Source: Musa acuminata AAA Group (taxonomy: Eukaryota; Streptophyta; Magnoliopsida; Zingiberales; Musaceae). From it: DNA of 64,000 nucleotides. The DNA is taken from contig NC_088342.1 in the NCBI RefSeq assembly GCF_036884655.1, forward strand, positions 32,691,001 through 32,755,000. The letters run 5' to 3'. This document shows positions 1 to 12,467 of the stretch, in pieces; position 1 is the first letter of the stretch, and each line of letters starts with the position of its first letter. The notes beneath the pieces were generated by a model that was given only the letters and a program-made list of their open reading frames with translations, was not told where the DNA came from and made no database searches. The translations under genes and the position numbers were made by a program.

Positions 1-1520
1 CTTCCTTTAGCAGCTTGATTACTCTGCTTGATCCTACCTTGCAAAGACAGGATGCAAAAACGGCATCATGCTAGACAACATATATTCTGTGCCTTCATTG
101 ATGATCTTACCATTATAGTCATGGTTCTTCCTGTCAAATCAATGGTTCTAGAGTCTAAAATGACCTCTCGTATTAGTCAAAGTGCATATATATGTAAGTT
201 GGAGAATTAATCAGCTAGGGTATATACATTTACTCATTTACTGGTTATCAGAAACTTCCCTGACATTTATGACATGAATCATGGATACCTATCCCAGTAA
301 TTTTTATAAACTTGGAAAGACATTATCAGTTTTTTATCACTAGAGTAAGACCCATTTTATTGGAACAGTTACACAGATCTTTCCCTGTCGCTCAACCCTA
401 ATCAGTTAAAAACACTAGAGCAATTTAACAATCAATGCAAGTTGCAATGGTACATTGAAATTGTAGTTTAGAGAAGAATCTAAAGGATATCCACTTGTTT
501 TTATTTTCCTAATCAGGTATTGAATGCTTTTGAAAAATGAATGGACATTGCAGAATCCAGGATTGCAGATGCATTTCAAACGTTTATGAAGAAACTTAGA
601 AGAGGCAAAACAAATATTAAACAAATAAGACCGACATTGTGCTAAAAGTAATTGGAATGATACAAATCTGATGGAAATAACAAGCCACCAAGAACTGGAC
701 AGAGAAATGCACAAGATGAGACATTTATAAAAGAGAATTGAAAATCACAGGAGGAAACAATTCAGAATGGTGTTACCGAAATGGATTACCAGGGGAGTGT
801 AAAGCCCCATTATCACATACTGAAACAGCTTCTTTCCAACAAATGGGACGAAGAACACATAGAAAGCAAACCCCAGTGCAAGAAAAACGGCTATTGCTAC
901 CACCTGCCCTCAGTAAAGCAAAAAAAAATAAGGATCGGTTGGGCACCTTTTAAACATAAGCAAAAGAAGTCTAGCCAAACCCATAGAAGCAAAGGAAGAA
1001 GTAAAGAAGAAAAAAATAAAGGAAGATACCTGAAGAGGATGGTAAGGAAGCTGCCACCCATGCTTCCTCATTTTTCCAGATCCTGGTCGATGGGAGAAAT
1101 ACCAAGCTGAGAGATGGCTTAAGATTTAGATTTGAAGAAGCCAAAGTCCAACTTGAACCCACACAAGAAAGAAATAAAAAGAGAGAGAGAGATGTCCTCT
1201 TCTCCCTTAAATCTCTTTTATCAGGGGAATAACGATGGATAAAGGATGTGGCCACAGATGGAAACCATAAGCCTTCAGTATTGGAACCTCAGCATGCTAA
1301 ATAAGAAGATCAGTGATATGGGATAAGTGAAAAGGGGAAAAGAATTCTTGCTTCAGGAACCATAAATGCACTCAAGAGTTCAGACTTATGGGGGAAAGCA
1401 ATGCGCTGTTGGGCTGTTCTTGTCCTGTGAAACCTTTCCCAAGAACAAACGATCTGGCTGGTATGCTCGAGGCAAATAGCCTCAAGACAGAGACTTTCAG
1501 ATGGTGCTCCTCCAGCATCG

Positions 1521-1555
1521 AGGGAGAGAGAGAAAGAGAGCGAGAGAAGCGAGAG
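1521..1555. repeat. Imperfect GA microsatellite
   Basis: A run of GAGA units broken by single A or C bases. It is purine-only on the plus strand apart from one C. Confidence 0.8.
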
Positions 1556-1753
1556 TTCAGATTGTGCTAGTTAGCCTCGTTTGATCTTATAATTACCAAG
1601 ATAACCTAATTGGCTCCCTACAGCCTACGGTCCCAATATGTCGCTGTTACCTTAGGCAAGAACTAGGGCTTGGGGTCAGAGATCATAGAGGAGATTGTGC
1701 TATTCTGTTGAACTTAGCCCTTGGCAATCACCGTCGGGCAAACCTATTTACCA

Positions 1754-1773
1754 TCTCTCTCTCTCTCTCTCTC
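1754..1773. repeat. (TC)10 microsatellite
   Basis: An uninterrupted TC dinucleotide run of about ten units. Confidence 0.9.
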
Positions 1774-2585
1774 AATGGTGCTTGAATAACTCTTTTTATC
1801 TTTTAAGACGGCTGAAACAGGACACCTAGTTCGTCTATCATTTTATAGGAAGGAGTGCCTTCAGAGAAGATCGACAAAAGATGTGGACTCGATGAATAGA
1901 ACCTACTAATTGGCATCTTGTCATACGTCTGGCTGGAAAAAGAGATGGCAGAATTAATCTCCTAAAAGGCAGTTGATGTTGAATCCAAGATTTGGCCATA
2001 AACAGTGTAAGGTCAATGCCCTATAAACCAATGGCCCTAATTGTCCTTTCTCATACAGACAGCACCAAAAACCTGCAACAGTGGAAGATGAATGATACTC
2101 CGGTACTTGTCCTGTGGCACATTGTATTTAATACTAGGATGTCGTTCAATCATTTGAGAACAAATTACATAGGCAAGATTGTTTTCCCCCTAAAATAGTG
2201 GGATATGCCAGACACTCTGAGACTCCCATCTTTGCTGCAAGCTTAACATTGGAATCTCTGGATATATGTTCTGAGATCCACAGATAAGCCTTCTTAGAGA
2301 ATGTGTTAGGATGAAGAAGCTGAGTACAACAAATCTTATCTCAGTCCTAAGTTGTTTAGGACTTGAGCTGTGATTTGTGGCCATTCTTGTCGGTGCCAAT
2401 TAGACGCACCGTAAAAGATTACAAAGTTGAGTGCAACAAAAGAAACACAACTCTGGCTGCATTTTCCTTTCTGTTCTCCTTTTTCTGCCTTCTGACAAAG
2501 CTTTCCTTACGCGCCAGCAACAATGTCGTTTGACAGTTGTGCCCACAGTCCAGACTTTATGAGGTTTCTTTCTGTGAGTTGAAAC

Positions 2586-2590
<5 letters not shown>

Positions 2591-2627
<37 letters not shown>
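2591..2627. repeat. (TA)n microsatellite
   Basis: An uninterrupted TA dinucleotide run of about 18 units at the left edge of an AT-rich stretch. Confidence 0.95.
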
Positions 2628-2629
<2 letters not shown>

Positions 2630-3299
2630 TCTTTTATCTTGGGTGAATAGATATATCTATTCTAATATGATAATTTAATCATGTCAAATATTTTTAATAT
2701 TACTTTATCTTGTTGGATGCATACAGAAAGGACGTTTTAGTTGTATTAAAAACTTGTGATGTGTTTTTGTCAAAAAAAAAAAGAAAAAATTGTATATGTA
2801 CAAAGGATATGCACTAATCACTTTAGAAAATTTAAATATCTTTTCTCCTAACGAATGAATCATGTATAAAGGGATATTTTGGGTTAATTCATCACCTTAG
2901 ATTTTTCTTTTAGACATATTATGCTTAAAGAGAATGTCGGGTCACATCAAATACTTTATATTTTTTTAACTGAATATATATATCATACATAAAAAAGACT
3001 ATGATCCAATCATAGATTTTTAATTATTTTTACCTGATGTATCATGTATAAATGAAATGTTTTAATTTCATCGAGTACTTCAAATATTTTTTTATTATTG
3101 ACAAACAGATTTTACATAAAAGGGATAATTTGATCGTATTATGTGACATGAGCACAATTAAACCTTTTGTGTATTTGTGTTATCAAACTTAATATAACTA
3201 ATTAAGTGATATGATGGTAAGATGTTTCTTATGCAAAAGAAAAGACTTGAGTTGAAGTCCTAACGGGTCTAGAAAGACCCATTAATTAATTATTTATTT
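2628..3299. other. AT-rich spacer, nothing recognised
   Basis: The stretch is strongly AT-rich with short homopolymers. No open frame, LTR terminus or RNA gene is visible. Confidence 0.4.
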
Positions 3300-3744
3300 A
3301 TTTGACAAAAGATCATGCTTAACTTAGCGTGATCGAGTTGGTTGTACTTAGCTTATTGTTGATCGGGCTCCGTCGTCAACCCTAAGCCGGCCTGGTTGAG
3401 CTCGACCAGCGTGAGTCGTGCATGCCATCTATCTTGCAGTTTAGAGCTCCCTGCTAACCTGGACAGACCAAATATGTATACTGGAGTCCAACCTTGAGCC
3501 TGCCAACAAAATCACCTGGGCGAGAAGCTATGTATTATGAGCAAAGGGTCTTGCTACAGGTTGGCTTGACTCGAGCGTTTGGCTTGGCCTATTCTTATTT
3601 GGGCTCGACTGGTCTGAACTGACTTTTATTGACAAGGGATCAAGCTTAGCTTGACCTAACTGAGTTGATTGGAGCTCGGCTAGCCCAAGTCCTGCATGTC
3701 ACCTAAAACTCTCGTGTATCATACCGACTTAACATCTTACCTAT
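3300..3744. repeat. Degenerate tandem repeat array, left part
   Basis: Units share an anchor of the form GAGCTCGGCTAGCC followed by TGCATGCCA and, later, CTTAACATCTT. Anchors lie near 3395 and 3674. The array resumes with the same anchors after the L1 insertion. Units differ by many substitutions and indels, so this is an old, satellite-like family. It encodes nothing visible. Confidence 0.6.
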
Positions 3745-4190
3745 TGACACGGACTTAGCTGGTTTTGCCTAAGTCGTGCGGCACCCTTGCGCGTCCGTCC
3801 GCAAAGGTCAGCCTCCCCGAAGCCTCCCATTGTCCCTTAGGACCAACAAAAGAGAGAACGGGTTAAAAAGAACGCCTCAAACGGGATCCACAAGCAAACA
3901 TGTCCGAAAAACACTTCATAGACAAAGCAAATTACAAACAGACTTTCCAAGCTCTGAACAGTGGCACAACAAAGGGTAAAATGGTCCATTACAGACCGAA
4001 AAGCTCTCGCACGTGTCCACATGACACAACCTTTATTTACAAGCCTAAAGAGGCCACCAACCCAACTAAAATGGGACTTATAAGCCTTCGGCTGCCCCTT
4101 TACATTCTGTACAAGGCATGAACATGTCAAACGACACGGACATACATAAGCATTACATCAAACACCTTATTTAGAGGTTTGTCCGTGACA
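3745..4190 (-). repeat. L1 3' LTR
   Basis: On the minus strand it starts TGTCACGG and ends GTGTCA, the TG...CA form of LTRs. It pairs with 7854-8299. An open frame of 73 codons on the plus strand inside it is kept in the L LTRs, but this follows from their high identity and I do not call it a gene. Confidence 0.92.
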
Positions 4191-4203
4191 TTCTCCCCCA
4201 CTT
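4191..4203 (-). other. L1 polypurine tract
   Basis: On the minus strand the purine run GTGGGGGAGAA directly precedes the 3' LTR. In LTR elements this primes plus-strand DNA synthesis. L2 has the same tract at 47931-47942. Confidence 0.8.
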
Positions 4204-7200
4204 ATCCCTTCGACGTCCTCGTCGAAGCCTTTGTGAACACTGCAACTCTTCACCTTTGCTGAGTCTTCAATCTTCTGCTCTAGCTGCAATGCGCCTCATG
4301 GCTCCCAACTGCTCTCCGCTGCTGTTTCTGAGTAGTCGAACCTTTGATCCGCCATGCTGCTTCAACTCACCAATGACTCTTGACTCTGGTGTGGGGTTGG
4401 CTGAGTTGTGTTGATCATTGTTGATTCTTACGGATCCCCCAAATGAAGGAAAAAGACCATCCTTACTGCGCCAGTCTCTCAAAATTTCCACATGCTGCTT
4501 GAACTGGGTGGATGCTTGTTGGAGCTTTAACGAGCATCGCCTCGCAAACTTCTGAAGTTTTGGGTCCTTCCTCCACAAAATCTGCTCATTGACTCTTCTT
4601 TCAGTTAGTTGTCACATCCAAGTAGGTTCGCATCACTTCCGCTTTCGATTGGTATTTCGTTGGGAAATGAGGCGGACAATCTACTCTCAGTAGCACTGAT
4701 CACCGTTGGTGAGGATTTGACAACTATTGTCTTCCATTATCTTCGAAGGGTCTTTGAACTTGTGCAGAGCTCCTCTGCTGGATAGATAAGAGAACTGGGG
4801 TACTCGGTTTCGCCCATTCTCTTAAGAGTTGAGAAGGCAAAGGTTACTTGACTTCGCCCGCCTCCTCGAGATTGTACTTCATGCATCGAGCTGGTTACTG
4901 GCCTTCGCCTGCTCTTTGCTCACACTTCTGAAGTACTTGAAGTGTTTGCACTCCTTGCGTTGAGTTAGCTACTGTGATTCACCTTCTCAATGCCATTGAA
5001 CTTCTGGAATGCAGGAAGTTTTCACCCCAACTTGGAGTAATTCTCTGATAGATGAGGTCGCCTCTGGGATTGTACCGTCTTCTCCATCAACCCTGCCGCC
5101 TACTCCACTGAGTAGCAAAGGTACAGCACCACGTACTGCTTGCTTCGTTCCTTGGTCGTGCACTCTTGCATGACCCGAAGTCCTTCACTTACGGCTATCT
5201 TAATGAGAAACTTGTTGACACCGGTCTTACGAAGTTTCTTAGCCTCTGCCCTTCAGCCTTGTCTCGGTACTTGGAGATTGCCTCTGCATGCTCCACCTCC
5301 TCGGCCCCTTTCACGACCAAGCGCTCTCCCTCCGTGAGAGCAAGGGATCAACGACTTTGACGGAAGTCCCGCCTCTGCGGTACCATGGCGCTGCCATGCC
5401 CATGGCCCTACTATCCGTCGCCTCGCATCTACATCCATTTTCTTCACAATCAGTAGATATGCCTTCGTGACACTCCTCTGAGTCCACCTCCATTCTCACT
5501 GATTGCTTGATTTTGGGTAGCTAAGTCCCTCTGGACTTGTCGTCGCTTCCTCGCCCCTTTCGACCCCCTGCTTCAACACCTCTGTGTTCTCCAAGCAGTC
5601 TGTTTGGTCGATGGAAAGACAAACTGCAACTCCCATGCATGGCCTCTGCCATCGCGTTGTAGGGTTTGCACCAATTCTGTTCTCCTTAGCTTCCTTGGTA
5701 GCAACGTTCGCTTCCTCTGAATTGTCGGGCTCCCTTAAGCGAATATGAGCTCTGAAGCAGTCCAACTCTCCAGCTGCTTCGATCATACCTCTGCATGATC
5801 AAGTCCCTCCCATGGGACTCACTGGTACTTGCATTCGAACTTTTCCCTTGGTGGAACCCAGCCCCCATATGCTGATGACCAAGGTTTTCATCCGATGCAA
5901 AATTCGGTGCACGCCCGGAAGACCCGCCTCTACGGTACCATGGCCTTCACTCCTTGAATCCATAGCCCTTCTTGCCGTCGTGTTGTTCACCAAAGCGGAG
6001 CTCCCAGTAGCTCTCGATCATACCTCCATATGATCTAGTCCCTCCCGGGACTATGTCGTGTGTGTCGCATTGCCACGAACTGTTCCACCACGATCCGTTG
6101 CACCATGTCGCCTCCTGGTGACATCTCCATTGCATTCTGATCCTTGTGGAATAAACTCGAATTTTGAACCCTCCATGTGTGGCCTCTGCCAATACATCGC
6201 AGGGTCTCCTCCACCTTCGATTTTGTTCGCTCCTTTGGCAATCGACCTTCATCCACCCACTCTTGGGTCACACCTAGATGAAGCACCGCTCTAGGACAGT
6301 CCGTCGCCTAGTAGCTCCCGAAGTCCACCGACTTCACTGTAATTTGTGCACCATTGTCTGGATCCTGGGCCTCTGCCCCTACCAGCACAATCTCCGCTGC
6401 ACACCGCTTCCTTCATAGCAACTCGAATGGCAACACTGTGGCATATTCTTCAAGAGTACCTGCCTCTGCGTCCTCTTGCCCCGTGCTAAGGCCTTCTGAA
6501 CCCAACTTCGCCTCCGCAAATTGAGTCGCCTTAGTTCCTCCATCAAATGCTCCTCCGAGATAAGGTGCATGTGCCCAGAAGCTCCCTTCGTCTTTGGCAC
6601 CATGCAAGATGAGTCCGCTCCGTCAGAACGAAGGACCCATGGAACAACATGATCCTACTCTTGCCTCTACAAGAGTTCATGTCTTTGACCTCTGTCTAAG
6701 GAAAGCACTGTGCTTCTGCTCCATGTTCTAACTTCTCTGTTGGCTCCCTTCATGCGGCTTGGGTACTTCGCCAAGTTACACCCAAGTTGCTCCGCTCCTC
6801 GTTTTTGCATTGAGTCGATGGTGGCCCTCGCGCCCACCATTCCACGGGTCAGCCCTCCCTTGAGTCCGATCTCCATATCGACTCTAAGTGTGCCTTCATT
6901 TAAGTTGCTTCAGGTCGCTCCCCCACTTGATCTCGCAATGCATCCACCCATGCATTCTCTCGAGCGAGATCATGTGACAACTCCTCGCTGCTTGCTCGGT
7001 CCATTGAGCTTCGTGGAGTTGTTGTTTGTGAGGTACTCCTCCTCAACATGTGAAGTCCGTCTCACATGATTCTCCCTCTGGAGAGCCGAGACTTATCCCT
7101 CCTGGATAACTGTCCCATTGGAGCAATATCTCTCTTCGTTTCGGAGACCACCATCCCCTTGGACTACTCCGATCTGCTGAATAAACTGTGCATTGTTCTG

Positions 7201-7834
7201 CCTCCTGCAAACGCACTTGCTAGATTGCGCCTCCACGTCAATACAGCCACCACTGCACCCCTCAAGGCCTAGAAACATGCTGAACTCGTTGCACACTTCA
7301 GTCTCCTCCGGACGTATCCTTCGCATGCCGAAGAGAAAGTTTCAATGCTCCATAGCGCCGAGTCTCGGTCGCCTTGGGATGGCCACGAACATTCCGTCGT
7401 CCGCATACAAGCCCATGCATGAGTACCAAATTCTTCGAGTTAGCAATTCCCCTCACCTCTGTGAGCTTTGCATAACTCTTTTGGTCGTTGCGCAACTCAT
7501 TCCACCTTGCATGGTCTCATTCTTGCCAAGCGCCTCGCTTGCCTAGAGCATCATCAAGTATAGTTGTCAACGTTGAGCCGTAGCTCAAACTCAGCCATCC
7601 CAACCTTTGTGCGCTCCGCATTCTTCCAAGCTTGCCTGTTCTCGTGGTGCCTCTTGCGCGAAGGGTTGGCCATTCCACTGAATGCCAATGTCAGATGCCC
7701 GCTCCTCTGAGCGACTCTTTTCCCTACATCTCCATGCCCGTTTTCCCTCAAACGGTCGCGCGTGTGCTGACTGCCCTCCATGCAGCCCCACTAGGTCCCC
7801 CACGTTTGCATGTCAAGTGTTTATATGAGTGCTT
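4204..7834 (-). other. L1 internal region without recognisable coding sequence
   Basis: The GC content is higher than that of the neighbouring AT-rich elements. Reading frames on both strands are open for at most about 120 codons and do not match known retrotransposon domains. The motif CGCAGAGGCGGG recurs at intervals of about 540-570 bp (clearest in the L2 copy), so the region seems to have grown by internal duplication. The last minus-strand stretch before the polypurine tract reads like a GFDEDVEG peptide, which resembles the short acidic tail seen at the end of some gypsy pol genes; this is weak. Confidence 0.6.
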
Positions 7835-7851
7835 GTCCCGCTCTGATACCA
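7835..7851 (-). other. L1 primer-binding site
   Basis: The minus strand reads TGGTATCAGAGCGGGAC two bases after the end of the 5' LTR. TGGTATCAGAGC is complementary to the 3' end of plant initiator-Met tRNA and primes reverse transcription. Confidence 0.92.
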
Positions 7852-7853
7852 TA

Positions 7854-8299
7854 TGACACGGACTTAGCTGGTTTTGCTTAAGTCGTGCGGCACCCTTGCG
7901 CGTCCGTCCGCAAAGGTCAGCCTCCCCGAAGCCTCCCATTGTCCCTTAGGACCAACAAAAGAGAGAACGGGTTAAAGAGAACGCCTCAAACGGGATCCAC
8001 AAGCAAACATGTCCGAAAAACACTTCATAGACAAAGCAAATTACAAACAGACTTTCCAAGCTCTGAACAGTGGCACAACAAAGGGTAAAATGGTCCATTA
8101 CAGACCGAAAAGCTCTCGCACGTGTCCACATGACACAACCTTTATTTACAAGCCTAAAGAGGCCACCAACCCAACTAAAATGGGACTTATAAGCCTTCGG
8201 CTACCCCTTTACATTCTGTACAAGGCATGAACATGCCAAACGACACGGACATACATAAGCATTACATCAAACACCTTATTTAGAGGTTTGTCCGTGACA
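7854..8299 (-). repeat. L1 5' LTR
   Basis: Same length as 3745-4190, with about four substitutions by eye. The primer-binding site lies on its left, so this is the 5' LTR of a minus-strand element. Confidence 0.92.
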
Positions 8300-8303
8300 C
8301 TAT

Positions 8304-9400
8304 GTTGTCAACCAAATGACCTCGACGAGAAGGTACCGTTAGCAGAGGGTCATGCTTGGTTGACCTAAGCTAGCTTGATTGAGCTCGGCTAGCCCGAGTT
8401 GTGCATGCCATATAAAACTCACATGTGCCTTAACTTTGCAAATTGGAGCTCTCGATTTTTCAACTTAACATCTTCCCCGACTTGGGCAGGTCATGTAGGT
8501 GTTGTCTAGTCCAACCTTCTGCTGCCAACCAAATAACTTGGGTGAGAAGGTGCCATTAGCAAATGGTATAGCAAGACCTTTTTATTCTTTGACAAAGAAT
8601 AGCTTAGCCTATTTATTGTGGGCTTGGTTATCCTAAGCTGACATGATCGAGCTTGGCTAGCTTGAGTTACACATGCCACATCAAACTCCTACATGCCTTA
8701 ACCTTGCAATTTGGAGCTTCCAATCTACCGACCTTGCATCTCGCTCGACCTAGCTGATTTGGCTAGGTGTTGTGAGCATAGGGTATGAAAGTCCCCTTTA
8801 TTCTTGGGTTGGTGTGTTGTTGGTTGGATTTAGTTGGCCCAAGCTGGCTTGATCGAGCTCGACTAGCTCGAGTGATTCAAGCTTTATCAAACTCACATGT
8901 TCTCAACCTTGGCGTGTGGAGCGCCACGTCTACCAATCTCCCATCTTTGCCGAACTGCATTGGTTACCATGAGAAAAAATATATTTTTTTTTAACAAAGA
9001 GAGAGGCTGGGGCTTCACTCAACACGGGCCAGTCAATCCTAGCTTAGCCGGAGGTAGCCCACGCCAAATCAAACATGCACGCAAAAGTCATGCAAGCCTA
9101 GCTGGGGTTACTGTTGGTTGGCCTCGACTGGCCTGAGTCATCTCGATTGAGCTTATCAAGATTGAGTCTTGCATGCCATGTAAAACTCATATGTGCCTCG
9201 ATGTTGCTGTTTGGAGCTCTCGATCTGCCAATCTCACATCTTGCTTGACCTAGGCAGGTCAGAATGTGTTGCCTAGCCAATCTCACATTCTACCAACTAT
9301 GAGAAGGTGCCGTGAGGAAAGGGTATAAAAATATCTTTTATTGTTTGACGAAGGGTCATGCTTAGCTGGGCAACATCGGTTGGTCGGGCTTGGTTGATTT
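8304..9400. repeat. Degenerate tandem repeat array, right part
   Basis: The array continues from 3300-3744. Anchors of the GAGCTCGGCTAG type lie near 8381, 8649, 8855 and 9149, giving spacings of about 210-290 bp. Units also share a TGCATGCCA block, a block with AACTCACATGTGCC and a block with GAGAAGGTGCC. One unit carries an AT-rich interruption near 8970-9000. Short open frames here are not convincing genes. Confidence 0.6.
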
Positions 9401-10287
9401 GGATCAATGTAATTAGTTTATGTAATCATATTTAATTAAGATATATTATAGTTATAATTAAATTTTTATTATAATTATTGACTGAAAATTTTTTAATTAT
9501 GATAGGATTCAAGATGACTTGAAGGGACTTATATGATATAAGATTTCTTCTCAACCTCTCTTAAGTTTCTATTCCATCGCTCATAATGATTGAATGATAG
9601 AAAGGGAAGATAATAAAGTCTAATTTTTCTTATATATCGATATCATTGTAGCTTCGGATCCGACAATCATACGTTTGCAGATCAAATAAATATTTTTTTA
9701 AATAACATCAAAAGATATGTAGTCTTGATCTTAATCTATCGTTATTTGATTTCGATTCTAACATTAAATTTTTTTCGCATAACATAAGCATGATTACAGT
9801 TTTTATATTTACAATTAATATCAAAACCTGTTTTGAAATCAAATATCCTATATTATAAAAGCATTAGATATGTTTTGTATTAAATCTATTTTGTGTTATG
9901 CCTTTTACTTGCGAAGGGTGATCCGATCTATTTAGTTTATCCTACTTGCCTTAATCACCTACTTGCGAGCAATGAAAGTTTCTTATCCAAATATATGGAA
10001 TCATGGATCAAAGCGTGATGCTCGATTATGATTAGAGGATTATGGATTGCAACTTACTATCGGTTATGATATTACGAAGGGTGATGACCCACTATGATCG
10101 ACAGCAAACATCAAAGCAACATTGGTTTTGGTTGCTTGTGGGTTAAGGGATCGAAAGAGATACCACAACAAGAAGGAATGGCCATGACGATAGAACTTAG
10201 CAAAGGCATTTGGTAGATAATGATCGCCGATAACAAGTAGCATGGTTGATATTATTATCACTAATCACATTGTCATGGGCAAAGCTG
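9401..10287. other. AT-rich spacer, nothing recognised
   Basis: I see no LTR terminus, no long open frame and no RNA gene in this stretch. Confidence 0.4.
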
Positions 10288-10530
10288 TGAATGAGGTATT
10301 TGATATAATACTCATATATGTCCGTGTATTTTAGTTTTGTTCATGCTCTGCACAACATATAGAGAGCTTATACTAGGATTAGTAGCTCCATTTTAGTTGG
10401 CTTTCAGGCTTATAAATATAAGTTATGTGCAGTTATTATGTAGAGGCAAAACTACCGAAAAATAGATAATCTAAGTAGTCATTTTAGGAGTTTTCTAGCT
10501 CTAAAAAGTAGTGCGGAGTTTCAGCCAATA
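10288..10530 (+). repeat. Diverged LTR remnant related to the L family
   Basis: The stretch aligns by eye with the first half of the L LTR in plus orientation. Shared blocks in the same order include GTATTTGAT, TATGTCCGTGT, TTCATGC, CATTTTAGTTGG and a TATA-like GCTTATAAATA where L has GCTTGTAAATA. The left end and the last part of the LTR are not recognisable. It is probably an old relative of the L family reduced to a fragment. Confidence 0.6.
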
Positions 10531-10535
10531 CAATA

Positions 10536-11100
10536 TGTTTGGGAAATCTTGGGGGCGACATCACATGTATAGCGGAAGAATATAAAAAAAAATCATCAAT
10601 TCCTAAAGATATGTTCGTCGTCGTGCGAAGATTGGTGCACAAAAATCCATAAAATAAAAAATCACATATGAGATAGATTGTGTTACCTAGGGAGATCGTA
10701 TATTCCTGAATCCCTGTAGATCTCTAAGAGAGGGTGAAGGAGGTCAAGCGCCCTCCTCTCTAGCGATGATCTACACAATAGGGCTGCGATAACGCTCTTC
10801 AAAACTCCAGGCCTGCTTTAAGATGGAGAGGTGGAGGAGAATAGGAGAGGAAGCAAAAAGCTCTAGCCTATAAACTATTGAAACCCTCCTATTTATAGAG
10901 GTCCCTTACCAACTTAATCCTAATGGATCTTCTCCTTATTGGGTATTGGATCTCCAACCAACTACCCAAGCCTCTTAGATTAGTGGATCTCTATCCAATA
11001 ATTTCTCATGGGCTCTTATTGGATCTCATCCATAGGATCCAATAATTCAGAGGCTTATTGGATATCCAATAAGATAGGGGCTCCGATAGATATCTCATAT
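10536..11100 (-). repeat. Possible old solo LTR
   Basis: The plus strand starts TGTTTGGGAAATC, a form common at the reversed end of plant LTRs. A reversed TATA box lies in CTATTTATAGAGG near 10890, and several ATTGGATCT / ATCCAATA blocks follow. No partner LTR, primer site or coding region is next to it, and the right end is not sharp because element G starts at 11108. This is a suggestion only. Confidence 0.35.
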
Positions 11101-11107
11101 CCGAACC

Positions 11108-11520
11108 TGTTAGAACTCTAGCTAGGAGAGTCCTAATTGAGAGGAGCATTCATGTTAACCTACCGAGTCAACACCTATTAAAGAGGTGAAGAGGTTGACT
11201 AGGGTTAGGAGGTTATTTCTTAGAGAAGCATTAGGAGTTGTAAAAGAATAGGAGTCTTGAATAGGAGTCCTATGAGTTGTTCTTAGAGAAGCATTATGAG
11301 TTGTAAAGGAATATGAGTCTTAAGTAGGAGTCATATTAGGAGTTACAGTTTAAAAGCCCTATAAATAGTCATGTATTCATTCTCTTTTAATAAGCAATAG
11401 ATGAATCTTTTATGCAGCCTTTGAGTAGCAATTTGGAGGAAAGAACCCCTATAGAGTTCAAAGGAGGCCGATCCCCTAAAGAGATCAACCTTAAGCTTAG
11501 AATCTGAAAGGGTTCTATCA
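11108..11520 (+). repeat. G 5' LTR
   Basis: It starts TGTTAGAACTC and ends CTATCA. A TATA box lies in CCCTATAAATAG near 11358. Short direct repeats of the type AGGAGTTGTAAAGGAATA occur several times upstream of it. The paired 3' LTR starts at 19818. Confidence 0.82.
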
Positions 11521-11522
11521 CT

Positions 11523-11534
11523 TAGTATTAGAAC
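11523..11534 (+). other. G primer-binding site, degenerate
   Basis: The 12 bases match TGGTATCAGAGC at nine positions. The three differences are G-to-A or C-to-T transitions, as expected for decay of methylated DNA. It lies two bases after the LTR. Confidence 0.6.
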
Positions 11535-12467
11535 AACGTTCTTGGTGTCTCGCTGCCCTTTCACAACCATCCATCAGCCCTCCATAGCAGCCTAAAGCAA
11601 TTCCCACAATTGCTTAAAAGATCGTCGTTGAATTCCGCCATCATCTCCACCACCGCGGATCATCCTTTGATCTCCCTGTGAATTACAACGAGTTCTGGTT
11701 TCCTACAATTTAGTTATCCTTATTCAAAAATATAAAAAAAAAATTATTCCTATATTCCTACGAATTTCTTTCGTCATAAAAGTTATCATCTTTGCGAACG
11801 AAGGATTGCTGTAAAAAATTTCAGTCGTATATTGTTGCCTTAACCGATCTATTTGTAACCTTTTTTGAACGAAATTTCTTATACACTTCATAAATTATCT
11901 TGGCTTCCATCTAAGATTGATCTTTTAATGAATTTATCTCTAAAAATATTCTTATATTGCTATAAATTTTTGTCGTAAGCAGTTGAAATTTTTCGATAAG
12001 AATTCTGCTATCGCAACTTTCACCAATTTCCTTGCTGTTATACTGCCAAAATTTTCTTGATTAAATTAGTTATCTTTGCTGTTATATAAACCAATATTTT
12101 ACTATCAAATTCTCTCCTCAAATCTCTCGATTTTTGTTAGAAATTTTGTTGAGAAACCGCTGTTTCTTCGACGACAATTCTGCTCTTACAAGATAACACA
12201 TATCTGCAGCAACTTCCACTGATTTCTATCAAACCTTTGCTGTCATCTACCACAGAACTAAACCTTTTTTCCCTAATCTTCATTCACTACCATCACAGCC
12301 TTAAAACTCCACCAAACCACACTCTCAAATAGCATCCAAAACAGTCACAAAATAAGCCTAAACCGCAGCCTACATCCACCAATCCACCAACCCTTTCGAC
12401 CACCACTTCTCTCAACCTATAAATACCTTTAACCCAACAACAAAAGAGAGATCTTAACATTACAGAT
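11535..12467 (+). other. G leader between primer site and gag
   Basis: AT-rich leader of about 0.9 kb without a coding frame that I recognise. Long leaders before gag are usual in plant gypsy elements. Confidence 0.5.

Larger units (their letters stand above)
1..2580. other. Non-repetitive-looking flank, no gene recognised
   Basis: I see no retrotransposon protein, LTR end or RNA gene here. Open frames are all short (at most about 110 codons), overlap on both strands and show no domain I know. The composition is more balanced than the AT-rich DNA that follows, and GA/CT simple repeats like those at 1521-1555 and 1754-1773 are common in plant 5' untranslated regions and promoters. The stretch could therefore be the flank, intron or untranslated part of a host gene outside the window, but nothing in the sequence proves it. 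Confidence 0.3.
3745..8299 (-). mobile_element. L1: non-coding LTR retrotransposon, complete
   Basis: The element has two 446-bp LTRs that differ at about four positions by eye, a primer-binding site next to the right LTR and a polypurine tract next to the left LTR, so it runs right to left. CTAT is present at 3741-3744 and 8300-8303, giving a 4-bp target-site duplication. The 3.66-kb internal region has only short frames; I see no Gag, protease, integrase or reverse transcriptase motif. A near-identical element, L2, lies at 43823-48388 in the other orientation. The structure fits a LARD-type non-autonomous element that would need proteins from another retrotransposon (inference). The few LTR differences suggest a fairly recent insertion. 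Confidence 0.9.

Noticed and set aside
971..1255. A 94-codon minus-strand frame with hydrophobic stretches as a membrane protein
   Set aside because: Its ends are Leu/Phe-rich because of purine-rich plus-strand sequence; no start context, splice signals or related protein could be recognised.
3900..4121. A 73-codon frame repeated in the L LTRs (3900, 8009, 43892, 48012)
   Set aside because: It runs antisense to the element and its conservation follows from the near-identity of the LTRs.
4204..7834. Possible genes of 60-120 codons in the L1/L2 internal regions
   Set aside because: The frames overlap on both strands, have frequent stops and differ in extent between L1 and L2. No domain is visible.
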